From: Cutaneotrichosporon cavernicola
Lineage: Eukaryota; Basidiomycota; Tremellomycetes; Trichosporonales; Trichosporonaceae
Length of the DNA stretch: 64,000 nucleotides
Reading direction: 5' to 3'
NCBI RefSeq assembly: GCF_030864355.1
Contig: NC_083394.1
Span: forward strand, 2,604,001-2,668,000
Shown: piece after piece, positions 45,057 to 56,300 of the stretch
How positions within the stretch are numbered: the first letter of the stretch is position 1
Layout of the letters: every line of letters starts with the position of its first letter
The notes under the pieces: generated by a model
What the model was told of the DNA's origin: nothing
Seen by the model: the letters and a program-made list of their open reading frames with translations, nothing else
The model's database searches: none
Made by a program: the position numbers and the translations under genes

Positions 45057-46659
45057 ATGGCTCGTCCCACTCGCGCCGCCGCAGCGGCGGCCGCTGCAAA
45101 ACGCGCACGCTCATCCTCCCTCAGCCTGACAGACACCGAGTCTCCGCCTCCCAAAAAGATGCCCAAGAAGGCATCCACGGCCTCAACTGCCAAAGCAACC
45201 GCGTCCAAGGCATCCTCCAAAGCCGTCGGAAAGACGGCCTCGTCGCGCAAGCTTGCCTTCCCCCCAGCAGGCCTTGAGGGGCCCTACCCCGCGCGCCTGG
45301 GCAACCCGCCCTTCGCCTTCCCTCCTGCGCCGGAACTCATTCCACCGGGCGCAACCACACCGCAAGTCAGCGGCGGCCTCCTGTCCGCTGCTGACGCGCT
45401 CAGCCGCCCCCTCCTGATCGGAGCGCACGTCAGCGCGGCTGGCGGTGTCGCGACCGCCCTCCTCCGAGCTGCTAAGTTAGGTGCGAACGGCCTAGCGCTG
45501 TTCGTCAAAGGCCACCGGACGTGGAAGTCTAAGCCGCTTGAGGAGGAGGCGATTGAGAGGTTCAGGGAGACGATGAAGCCAGAGAGGGAGGGCGGTGAGT
45601 TGGAATTAAGGTGGAGCTGATGGCAGGCGTGGGTTACGGACCCGAGAGCATCCTCGTCCACGGTAACTATCTTATCAATCTGGGGTGAGCTTCCGGACCC
45701 GCCTTCGAGGCTGACACCAGAAACCCTGACGAGTCCGTGTACTTCTTTTCCCGTCCTCACCGCTCCCACTCTCTCCTCTTCCGTTCTTCTCCACTTCTCC
45801 ACTCCTCCACTTCTGAGACTGACAGCAGAACCAAGTGGAACACGGCGTACGAGTGCTTCCGCGACGATCTGGACCGGTGCCACAAGCTCGGCGTCAAACT
45901 GTACAACTGGCACCCTGGAAGCACTGTCGGCGCGTGCACCAAGGACGAGTCCTTCGCGCTGGTTGCCAAAGCCATCAACCGCGTGCACAAAGAGGTTCCC
46001 GAGGTAATCACGGTAATCGAGAACATGGTGGGTTTCAAGTTTATTTTACCCATGTTGTGTGCTGACGCCAGGCGAATGCAGGCTCCAACATCCTCGGAAC
46101 GGCGTTTGCCGACCTCGCAGCAATGATCGCGCTGGTGGACGACAAGGCACGCGTCCGCGTCTGCCTCGACACCTGTCACACGTTCGCTGCTGGCTATGAC
46201 CTGCGCACACCCGAGACCTACGCCTCCACCATGGACGAGTTCTCCAAGGTGGTCGGGTTCGAGTACCTCGCCGGCATTCACCTGAACGACTCTAAAGCGC
46301 CTCTAGGCGGCAACAAGGACCTACACGAGAACATCGGTCTTGGCGAGATTGGCCTGACTGGTTTCAGGGAGCTGGTGCGCGACCCGCGCATGGCGGGCAT
46401 CCCGATGGCGCTCGAGACACCGAGTGGGCCCGAGGACGGAGTCATGTCCGAGATCTGGGCGAAGGAGGTCGCGCTTCTTTACGAGATCCAGGCTGTACCT
46501 GACACCGAATGGGAGGAGCGCAAGGTCGAAATTGAGGCGAGGTGGAGGAAAGAACGGGACGCGATTTCGCCGCCCAAGGCTAAGTCTGTCAAGAAGACCG
46601 CAAGCAAAAAGGGAAAGAAGAAGCAAAGGAGCGAGAGCGAGGCCGATGACAGCGATTAG
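45057..46659 (+). CDS. APN1: AP endonuclease 1 (endonuclease IV family)
   Basis: Class II apurinic/apyrimidinic endonuclease and 3' repair diesterase of base excision repair, zinc dependent. The start MARPTRAAAA precedes a long basic, Ala/Ser/Lys-rich N-terminal region. The core begins LLIGAHVSAAGGVATAL and continues LVHGNYLINLGNPDE, LYNWHPGSTVG (His ligand), ITVIENM plus NAGSNILGTAF (Glu ligand), VCLDTCHTFAAGYDL, HLNDSKAPLGGNKDLHENIGLGEIG and ALETPSG. These are the metal-binding blocks of Nfo/APN1. Introns at about 45595-45624, 45685-45720, 45732-45830 and 46027-46072 rejoin them. The Lys-rich C-terminus (SVKKTASKKGKKKQ) is probably a nuclear signal. An ATG 48 bp upstream would add MLLSFPWRLTLPLLSA but has a poorer start context. 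Confidence 0.93.
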
Positions 46660-47238
46660 GTTCGTGCGTAATGCCCAGCAGACCTGCACAGTTACAGACA
46701 AGGCTATTGAGTTACAACAGCTGCGGTGGAATATTGTTGATGACCCTGTGCGAGGATGTTCTATGATGACAGTGAACGTGACACGCTATCGGGCATGAAA
46801 GTAGCATCAGGCAGCCTCTATCGAAGAAGGCGCCCAGAAGCGGGGCGCTGGGTTGGCCTCAGCAAAACAAGCCTTGCCTCTGCCTCTGCCCCTTGGGGCG
46901 ATCCGGGGGCCGCCACAACGCTCTCCTATGTCCATGTTGCACACTTCAGATCTCTGCAGGTTTCATGGTCTGAACGTGTCGAGCTCATGCCGAGCTCAAG
47001 CAGTAGATCTTGGAGCCCGTGCATAGCAGCTGCCAGCAGACCATCGACAGTGCAAGAAGCAATGTCTTTCTGTCCCCGTCACCTCCACCTGACAAGAAAA
47101 GGTGATGACGCATTCGCCACCCGTGCCTGAAGAGACATCTGGCACGCTTACTCGGTGCCGACTTGTTCTTGCAAACACACTCTCCACGATCACATCTTCA
47201 TTCTCATTCTCTAGTTCATGACCTTGTGGTAGCCCACT
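46660..47238. other. Intergenic: APN1 3' region and E3 ligase upstream region
   Basis: 579 bp. No coding motif. A CT-rich stretch just before the ATG at 47239 is a likely leader. Confidence 0.5.
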
Positions 47239-49571
47239 ATGCCTCCACCAGACCCGTTCTGGATTTGCCATGAGGTACGTCGTCACCTGCCCTGTGCACG
47301 CGCCTTACCCGGTCCACGCCGACAACGCGCGGCGATGGGCTAGGCCGTCAACCTGCGGTCTTCCAGCTTCCCGTCTGTTTTGACATCGCTGACACCAGTG
47401 CGGCGCGACGATGCGTCCCCTGACCGTGAACTATTCAACTGAACATGAACTGACCCAGATTGACGGCGTTCCGCACTGCGCCTCATGCGACTCCGAGTTC
47501 ATCGAAATTGTGCGTGCCCTCGTCCCTTTCCCATTACATTCGCCCTTCCTTGTTCATTTCCAGGCCCCTAACCCCAGCTCGACCCCGATATCAACCCTGA
47601 TCCGATGCATGACCTTCCTCCACCGCCGCCTACTCGGCCCGGCCGTGTTTCTCCACCTTTTGGTCCCCCACCATATCCCGCGAACCGGCCCATTGGGCCG
47701 GGGCAGCAACGTCCCCAGCAGGCGGACGACGGGGGTGGTGGCCTCCTGGGCGGCTTATTCAACCTCTTTGGCGGCGGCGGCGCGTCCGGCGCCGGTCAGG
47801 ACAACCATCAGCCCCGTGCCCACGGCCAGCAGCCTGGCGGCGGCCGGTCATGGGAGTGGAACTTCGGCAATGGTGCCGTTCGTGTGCAAGGCTTCTCTGG
47901 GCCTGCGCCGCGGCAAGACGGCAGTTTCGGCAATCCGTTCCTCCCCGGACAAAACCCTTGGGTTGGTGGGTATGCTGGCGCCCCAGGCCGCGACAATCAG
48001 GGACTTGATGCGTGAGTCTAGCTAGGTGATGACTAAGCTGACTACAGCTTCTTCCGTGGTTTCGGGGCACCGTCCCCAGGCGTCCGGGCGCGAGGCGGTG
48101 GTGGTGGCGGAGCTCCAGAGCCTCTATCTGGCGGCGACCTCCTCCAGGCGCTCATGCAGATTGTAATGGAGGAGGGCGCGCAGCCCATTCCGCTTGGCCC
48201 GAACGGGCAGCTGGGAGACTACGTCATGACTGAGCGTGAGCAGCTAGGTTAATGATATCCGCAAGCTGATGGCAGGTGGATTCAACGACATCCTGGAGCG
48301 CTTGATGCAGGCTGCTGGACCACAGGGCCCGCTTCCAGCCTCGCAGGAGACGATCCGGAGTCTCGAGCGCTTCACCTTTGACGAGAAGACGCTTGGTGAG
48401 CTCCGTTCTTGTTACTCTCGGCTGACTCCAGCCGCGAGTCCGTACAAAGACTGCCCTGTCTGCATGGACGACTTCGTGGTCGGCGACGCGGTGATAAAGA
48501 TCCCCTGTGGTCACGAGTTCCATCCTGACTGCCTGACGCCGTGGCTCGAGACGAACGGGAGCTGCCCTGTGTGGTGAGCTTCATCGACATCTCGTTACTG
48601 ACATGAGTCGACACTCGCTAGTCCCGCAAGAAGGAGAGGAAGACGCACCCGGTAGCCAACCATCGCAGCCTCAGGCCCAGGCTCAGGCTGGCCCATCAAG
48701 TGGTAGCTCACAACCTCCTGAGCCAGCGCCACCTGCTCACCCTGGCGTTCTAGGTGGTGCGCAGGGCGCTATCACGAGCGTGCTCAATCGTCTCTTCGGA
48801 CAAGCCGGCACGACCGAGCAGCCTCCTTCCCCAGTGGACATAGACAGGCCAAGCTCTAGCCGACGGCCGTCGATCTATAACGTACCTCCATCCCCTGCCA
48901 ACCCCACGGATGACCCTCCAGAGCAGCTCATCGACTTTGACACCCCAGTGCGCACGACCCCGTCGACGGCACCGAGACGTCCGCTGCCGGAATGGGCGCA
49001 GATGGCGCGTGGGATGCAGGTGCCCGGTACGCGCCAGGCGCCGAGTGGGTCGCGTCCGTCTTCTTCCTCTCGTCCTCTGCCACGCGCACCCCTACCCAAC
49101 CAGCCACCACTACCCGCATCCAGCGGCGGTACGAGCACGTTCGGGCAGGGCGGCCTTGTCCCTCGGACCGACCTGTTCGACTCGGACGTCGCCCAGTTCC
49201 GCGCTATGAGAGCCGCGGGTGATGTCCAGGTGATGCCCTGGAACTCGCCGAACCACCAGCATGTCGTCGTACCGTACGTCGAGGTCGGGGATGAGGCCGA
49301 GGTTGACGAACCGCGGATCTTCTGTCACACCCCCGGCTCCAACGCGGTTGGCGACTTTGGCCTTCTCCAGCTTCGTCGTGTGGCCGGACGGGCGGAGGCT
49401 GGCCCAGTCCGCGAGGGGCGAATGTGCTGCCACGTCGTGGAGCGCGGCGTGACGGGTGAGGCGGCGATGGGCCGCATTATGCGCGAGTGTCCGGGCGTGC
49501 AAGAGCCGACCGCGACGCTGAGCTATAGCGGGCCGGCGCCGGGATCGGTGTCGGCCGAGGATGTGGACTAG
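47239..49571 (+). CDS. RING-H2 E3 ubiquitin ligase, RNF115/RNF126 type
   Basis: Ubiquitin ligase with an N-terminal zinc ribbon and a central RING-H2. Eight exons, about 650 residues. The zinc ribbon is assembled from three small exons: FWICHECGATMRPLT, then IDGVPHCASCDSEFIEI, separated by a 33-nt intron (47426-47458). A Pro/Gly-rich linker (MHDLPPPPPTRPGR; GGGGLLGGLFNLFGGGG) follows. The RING is CPVCMDDFVVGDAVIKIPCG, then HEFHPDCLTPWLETNGSCPV, with the last Cys completed across a 34-nt intron (48574-48607). The C-terminal half is Ser/Pro-rich and disordered, longer than in animal RNF126. Family members act in protein quality control and endosomal sorting; the target here is unknown. Confidence 0.9.
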
Positions 49572-49790
49572 TTTTAGATCTAGTCGCCCGATCAGCTGTG
49601 GGATGAGCCATGCATGAGATCAGCTCTAGCGTACAAAATCTATGTGCAACAGGATGTTTGGGGGAGGGGTACATGAGTGGTACCGCCCTCCCTTACACTC
49701 GCCACAACACTGGTCCGGAACACGTCTTCTCACTCTGCCCAGCGAGCCTCCCTGGGATGCGCGCAGCTCCTCAGTGTCGCTTCGCATTGC

Positions 49791-51196
49791 CTAGTGGTCA
49801 TGGCCACCAACCAACAGTGCGAGGGCTGCAGGCAATGCCATGCCGAGGAGGATGAGACTGGTGCGTGTCGAGTTCTCGAGACGCGGTCCGTCGGTCTCTC
49901 TGTGCACCTCATGGTGCGGGTGGTGGCAGTGGTCGTCGGGTCCCGTCTCCGAGATGGGCTGGATGACGGTGGCGACGTAGAGGAATGAGCCGCCCTGGGG
50001 TTAGTAGTGTCGGGGGGGGGGGGGGGGAGATGTGGGCGGTGCCGCGATGGACGGTGAGCGATGGGCGGTGGACCCGGGTGTTGGTGTACGCGGAGAGGAG
50101 AGATCAGGCGAAAGATGCCATACGAGCCGGCAGGACAAGGCCGGAGACGGGAAAGACCAGATCCAAAGATAAGACTCACCGAGAAGAGCAGCACCGCACC
50201 AGTCCACCATCCAAGGCTGTGGCCCTTACCCGTGCCGAACAGCTGCACGAGGAGGTAAGTGACGAGCGCGCCAACGGGCGCGGCGAGGCTGAAGATGATG
50301 AGGCGGGGGCGCACCTGCGCAGGGCTGAGGTGCAGCTGGAGCAATGTGGTGGTGAGGCCGAGTGCCGAGGGGCCTGGGATTAGTTAGCTATGGACAATGG
50401 CTTCGAGCTTCCACTGCGTGCGGCCGCTACATTCAATTAATGAACGCAGCTGCGATTCAGCCCGCCCGAATGTTGCAGCTGCCGGTTGCCAGGCCGCACT
50501 GGTCAACGACTCCTTGGACTGCCGCCTCCGCGTCTCGGCTCGTTTTCGGAGGCGCCCGCGACTCACCCTTGTGCACCAGCACCGCGAGGAAAACGACAAG
50601 CCCAAGTTGCGGGTTATCCGACAGACTGCTAGCGCCGAGCGCAATTCCATCCGCGAGACCATGAATAACAAGTCCAAGAGTCGCGCTCATGCCATGCGCT
50701 GTAGCATGTGACGAACATTCCTCCTGCTCCTTAGGCAGCATCGGAGCCATGCTTGCTCTCCGTTCCGGAAGAAAGTGTGTGTGTTCCTCGTCCTCATCGT
50801 GGTGCGGATGGTTGGGGTGAGGACACACATTCTCCACGCTTCCGTCAGCTCAATCTTAAGATGCGATTACAGAAGCATGAGGGCAAACCCCGAGAGGAGG
50901 GAGAACCCGATGGCGTGTGTGCTCTTGGCGTCGGCCGCGTACATTGTCGCTACGCCCCTGTTGTTAGTTGGATAACGTGGGGTGGCGTACTCTGGGATGA
51001 TGATTGCGAGCGCAGCGCCAACGAGTAACCCCATCCCGAGGACTTCAACACCTGAGAGCGCCTTGTCTGATATTAGTGTGGATGGGAGGGGTACGTAACT
51101 GGAAATTCTACTCTTCAGGAGGAGGGGTAGCGCGCCGACGAGTAGACTCGTGGCGAACATGGCCACGCATTGGCCTATGAGTATGATAAAAGGCAT
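49791..51196 (-). CDS. ZIP-family metal transporter (SLC39A9/ZIP9 type)
   Basis: Zn/Mn transporter of the ZIP family. The closest types are animal ZIP9 and yeast Golgi Atx2, so a secretory-pathway location is likely. The start at 51196 opens MPFIILIGQCVAMFATSLLV. Removing a 33-nt in-frame intron (50958-50990) restores the family hallmark IIPEGV. A His/Asp/Glu-rich loop (PHPNHPHHDEDEEHTH) follows, then the transport helix HGMSATLGLVIHGLADGIALG and FLAVLVHKG in the next helix. The C-terminus reads GGSFLYVATVIQP, a second His-rich loop (DDHCHHPHHEVH) and ALALLVGGHDH. An intron near 49998-50170 contains a run of 16 identical bases. A further 45-nt in-frame intron after LLLK is possible. Confidence 0.88.
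50012..50027. repeat. Homopolymer of 16 G (C16 on the ZIP9 transcript strand)
   Basis: An uninterrupted G run inside a ZIP9 intron. On the transcribed strand it is a C run shortly upstream of the branch-like CTACTAACCCCAG acceptor. Confidence 0.9.
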
Positions 51197-51798
51197 CGTT
51201 GGATGAGATGGAGTGAGATGGAGAATGGATGAGATGAGATTGGGAGATGAGACGGAAATGGTAGAGTGGTAAGGTAGGGTGAGTGGCGGCTGGAGGTGAA
51301 GACGGAACAACATCGGTTGATCGGCGGGACCTGCCTCGAGACGAGCCTTCCGAACCAGGCTGTGCACAGTCCAAGTTATGACCGTAAAGTCCTCATTTCC
51401 ACTCGCTAACTTCTCACTAGCCACTCCCACGCAATGCAGACTGAACCATAACATGTCTTGGTCTCGGACTCGGAGTAGCCAATGTGTCAGAGCAAATGAA
51501 GCCTGCGTGGCTCGTGGCGAGGCTCGGAGCAGAGCGGTTGAATTGATGAACATGCATTGTCACCTGAATCATAGCTCAAGGTTCGAATTCCGTTATTAGA
51601 AGTACAGGAGATTGTTATTTCAATCAATTGCATACACTGATATAATTATCCACGTGCGTTGTGCGGACATGGACCACTCTCCACTCCACGACCTCGGCAA
51701 CACTCGGTGGGCCGAACCGAACCCCACCATCCAGCCTCCAAGTCGTGTCGTGCCATTCCGCAATACTCCCCATCCCCACGACTACAAAGGCCACAACC
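51197..51798. promoter_or_regulatory. Divergent promoter between ZIP9 and phosphopantothenate-cysteine ligase
   Basis: A 602-bp head-to-head region. A GATGAGATGGAGT-like purine repeat (51201-51255) gives a pyrimidine-rich leader for ZIP9. The PPCS side carries CATCCCCACGACTACAAAGG-type leader sequence. Confidence 0.5.
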
Positions 51799-53337
51799 AT
51801 GTCCGCAGCAACTAGTCCGCACCCTTCGCGTGCGGCCAGTCCGACGCCAGGGCGCGAGTTCAGTACCGAGAGCTACTTCAATACCCAGAGACCGCCGGCC
51901 AGGCTCGAGGTGCAGACTGAGGCGATGCGGTCGTTTGTGCAGAAGTGGGATGGCAAGAGGCGCGTCGTTCTTGTTACTGTGAGTTGTGTTGGAATGGGTG
52001 GAAGACGAGGGAAGGGAAGGGTGGATGAGGGATATTCTGGATCGCGTCGACGCGCGGTTGACGGGCGTGCTTCCAGTTCGCCACTGAACACTAACCCCAG
52101 TCTGGCGGCACCACCGTCCCCCTCGAATCCAACACCGTGCGCTTCCTTGACAACTTTAGTGCTGGTACCCGCGGCGCCACGTCAGCCGAGTACTTTCTGA
52201 GTGCCGGCTACGCCGTCGTGTTCATGCACCGACTGCACTCTCTCCGCCCATTCAGCCGACACTATTCGCACAGCCTAAACCCGTTCCTGGATCTCTTGAC
52301 AATTTCTGGCGACAGCGTCGTCGCGACTCCGGAACAGGCAAAGCACCTCCTCCCCGTGCTTAGGGCGTATAATAGGGCTCACGATGAGGGGACAATGCTA
52401 AGTATCGACTTCCAGACCGTTAACGATTACCTGTGGCTTCTGAGGGCAGCGGGGCAGGTTATGGCGCCGCTGGAGCGCAGAGGCATGTTTTACCTCGCGG
52501 CAGCGGTTTCGGATTTCTTCTTGCCCGACGACAAGGTGGTGAGTTGAAAAGGGGGGAAGACCAGAAGAGAAGGAGGAGAGGAGAGGGGCGCCAGGGAAAG
52601 GAGAGGGAGTGAGAGGGAGGGAGAGGGAGTGAGAGGGAGGGAGAGGGAGGGAGAGGGCGAGGGGAGAAGAGGGGGTTGGTGTGTGAGGCAAGCGCCCAGC
52701 TTCCGCAACGTGACGAGCTGACACCAGGCCGAGCACAAGATCCAGAGCGCCAAGGGATCGCTGCACCTCGAAATGGACCAGGTGCCCAAGGTCCTACGCC
52801 CGCTCGTGCAGGAGTGGACGCCCGAGGGTTACATTGTCAGCTTCAAGGTGAGTCGAGCGTGAGCGAAGCGAGCGCGACGAGGGGTGGGAGTGGCGTTGGG
52901 GCTCGGCTGGTGGCTGGGAGGCGGGAATGCCCAAGTGATATGTAACAAGTCGCTGACACAAGCTCGAAACCGACGACAACTTCCTCATCCCCAAAGCGCG
53001 CGCTGCCCTTGCGCGGTACGGGCACCAGCTCGTGATCGGCAACGAGCTCCACACGCGCAAGTATCGTGTGGTCTTCGTCGAGCGGGCCATCACTCCACCC
53101 GCGTCCGGAAAGGAAGGATATTTTACGGGCGGGGTACGCGGGCTGGTCGATAAGCGGATCACTGGGGCCATGACGCCGCCGCTGCGCGGCGCGCAGACTC
53201 CTGGTGGCGGGGCGTACGAGGAGACGTGGCTTGAGCTGGATCAGCTCAATGGCGGCGATAAGGAAAAGGAGATTGAAGAGTACATTATTGGCGAGCTGGT
53301 CGCGCGGCATGAGGCGTGGATCGCCGCTAAGAAGTAG
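51799..53337 (+). CDS. CAB2: Phosphopantothenate-cysteine ligase
   Basis: Second-to-third step of coenzyme A synthesis: joins cysteine to 4'-phosphopantothenate using a nucleotide triphosphate; cytosolic. The start [18 protein letters not shown] was chosen over the in-frame ATG at 51661 because conserved sequence only begins later. The core reads RRVVLVT joined to [20 protein letters not shown] and [20 protein letters not shown], then [40 protein letters not shown] and [16 protein letters not shown]. These are the eukaryotic PPCS blocks. Introns lie at about 51980-52100, 52539-52727 (with a purine-rich minisatellite) and 52849-52962. About 370 residues. Its stop is 57 bp from that of the convergent VPS10. 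Confidence 0.94.
52601..52660. repeat. Purine-rich minisatellite in a PPCS intron
   Basis: Two 20-bp units (GAGAGGGAGT plus GAGAGGGAGG) are followed by further 10-bp units, inside a GA-only stretch spanning about 52547-52677. Confidence 0.85.
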
Positions 53338-53394
53338 TGCAAGTGCAAGTACAACTGCTCTAAAATGCATGATGCATGCTCCATGCTGGTCTAT

Positions 53395-56300
53395 CTAGTC
53401 GTCCTCGTACTCCCCTAGGAGCTCGGCGTCGTCGTCGATCGGGACGGCGCGGTAGGGTGCGCGCCGCCTCTGCAGGCTGAAGCGGTCCAAGGCGGGGACG
53501 TGGCGCTCAAGCGCACTCCATCCGGCACTTATTAGGCCGAGGAGGAAGTATGGCACTGACGCCAACACGTTGACCGCAGTGCTGAGGCCAGACGAGCGGT
53601 CCCCACCGTACGCGCGGTGCTCGCCCAACCGGATCGCACCTGGCCGGCCCCCAGCCTTGGCGTACCACCAGTACCCGCCGAGTGCGGCACACGCGAAGGG
53701 AAGCAGCACGATGCTCGCCCAGAACAGCCCGCCGAGCCGAGCGCCGACCAGACCCGGACACGCGTGCGGAAGTCCACGATCCAGCGTCTCGCCATCAATG
53801 CACGACGAGTACGGGATCTTGCGGTACGCCGTGCGCTCGTACCATGTCGAGTTAAAGCCGATACACGTCTCCGCCTCAGTGCTCTTATCCAGAGGGCTCG
53901 CGCCGTCGACGAGCACACACTTGCCGCTCGAGTCGCGGTAGTAGTTGAACTCGCACTCAAAGTCTGCCGCGGTACACGTGCAGCCCCTCTCGATGCTGTG
54001 CAGCTGCTCAATCTTCTCGCCCACGTAGCATTCCCGGTCGCGAATGCGGCGGTGGTAGAACATCCGCCGGCCGAAGAGGCACTCCTCCTTCCGGTTCTCG
54101 GCGGGTGACCACAGCTCGTAGTCGTCGTTGTTCGGGTTCTGCGCGTCGTAGTCACACCTGCGCGTGAACACGTGAGAGAAGTCGAGGTGGATGAGCACCG
54201 AGCGGTCCTTGTCGCTCGGACGCTGGCCGATGAGGAAGAACCGTCGCGACGTGTCCTGCGGGACAGTCTGGATCGTCTGCACGCGCAACCGCTCGCCAAA
54301 CGTGTACGTGTTCCAGCTGAGGCCCTGGTCGATGGAGAAGAGAATGTGGTCGGTCGGGCCCTCGTCGTTGACGAGAACAAGAATGGACCCTGAGTCGCCG
54401 TACTCCCACATGTGTGCGTCCTTGTGCACCTCCTGCCAGGTGGAGCCGCCGTCACGAGTCAGGAAGATGTCGCTGTCCTCGTACGCCGCGAGCTCTTCGC
54501 CGACATTGCCAACGGCAAGCATGAACCCGACCGCCGACGGCGAGCTGTACGTCGCCTTCGGGTCGCGACGCGCAGTATAGCCGTGAACGTGTAATCCGCA
54601 CGCCGTCGTGTCGCATTTGTACGCTTGGCCAAGTGAGTCCTTGGCCGGCGGCGTGAGCGGCGTCCAGCGGCCGCCGTCATTGTGCGTGATGCGCGACTGC
54701 AGTTTCTTCTTGCCAGCGATGTCGGCGTGATCAGGATTGGCCACGATGTTGACCATCGCAATGCCGTCGAGCCCAATCATCTTCTCAAAGTCGACGTAGC
54801 CCTTGGAGTTGCGGTTGACGTGCTCGACCGACAGGGAATAGTATGTCCCGTTCGAGTTTGACTTGTAGATGCTGCCCCACTCGCTGCCCTGTTTAGCGTT
54901 CATCGTCATGTGCAGGAACACTGCGTGAGTGTTCGACTCGAGGATTGTGTACGCGTGATTTTCGACGCGCAGTCCCGGCGGGAACTGCGCCTCAGCCCAC
55001 TGCTTGCTGTCGAGCGACACTTGAAGCGTGAGGCTCATACGGTCCTTGAGCTCAGCGACGAAGAGGAACTCTGAGAAAGTCGTCCAACCGACCACTGAGT
55101 CGAAGAGCACGTCCTTGTTGCGGTAATAGTTGCCGCCCGCAATGAGCTGCATCTGGTTGTTCTCGGGGCGCCGCTGCGAGCCCTTTTTGTCCTTATACGA
55201 CTCGCAGATGATCATGCGGTCATCGACCTTGAGCTGGGTGTCACGGGCCCACTGGCAGCTTTTGATGTACGACTCAATCTCCTTCCACCGGCGACCATGA
55301 TCCTCTGTGTAGAACGCCTTGGCGCGACAGCTGCTCGAAACCTCGGATTGGCAGTCAACAGAGCCGGTGAAGATGAGCCGGTCCGACTTCTCGGGATGAA
55401 AGTCGAAGACCGGGATGCCGAGGTTGTTGGGGTCTTCGGGTACGGTAAACGTGTTCCACGACCCGCCGCGGTCGGTCGTGTACCAAATGTTCTTGCCCTC
55501 CGTCAGAAGGTATGCCCGCTGGTCGTCGAAGGGGTGCATGATGATGGAGAGGAACTTGGTGTCCTTCTCCAGCTGCGTCCAAGAGTAACCCTCGTTGCTC
55601 GACTGCCATGCCGAGCCATCTGACATGTGCAACAGGATGGTCAGCGAGTTGGCGAAGTAGTTGTGGCGCAGAACCTTGGCTTCGAACGAATGGACGACGG
55701 ACGACACCTTGCCGTTGTCCTCAGGCTTGCGCGTGCCGGTGCAGTCCTTCTGGACCTTGTCGTCGAGCTTAACGCCCCCTTCGCACGTGTTGCCCGGAAT
55801 CTTGCGGTAGCCAGAGGAACCCATGTACTTCTCCCCGGGGTTTTTACACGCGCCGGGCGGGACCGTCTCGGGGCCAGCTGCGACGCACTTGCCGTCCTGG
55901 AGGACGTAGTTGAAGTCGCACTCATAGTCGGCTTTCGTGCACTTGCAGTTCTCCTCGTGGCCGACAGGGTCCTCAAACTTATTGCCCATGTAGCACTTGG
56001 CGTCGAGCTTGCGACGTGCATACCACTGCTTATGGCCCATGAGGCACTCGCTCTCAGATGTGCTGCGCGCGTACCAGATCTCTGTGTCGCCGTTCCCGCA
56101 TTGCCGCGGCTGGGTGCCGGCAAAGTCGAGGAAAATGGTCACGAATCGGCCGCCGGTCGCATCGCCGCGCATCGCCTGGCCGAGGAGGAGGAACTTTTGG
56201 GATGTTGAGTCGGGGATGGTTGTGAGGACGAGAGCGCGGACCTTGATTCCGAGGTCGAGCTCCTTCCAGGTCTGCCCGCCGTCGAACGTGTAGTCGACGT

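Noticed and set aside
51575..51600. TTCGAATTCC word resembling a tRNA B box
   Set aside because: No A box, acceptor or anticodon arm can be folded around it.
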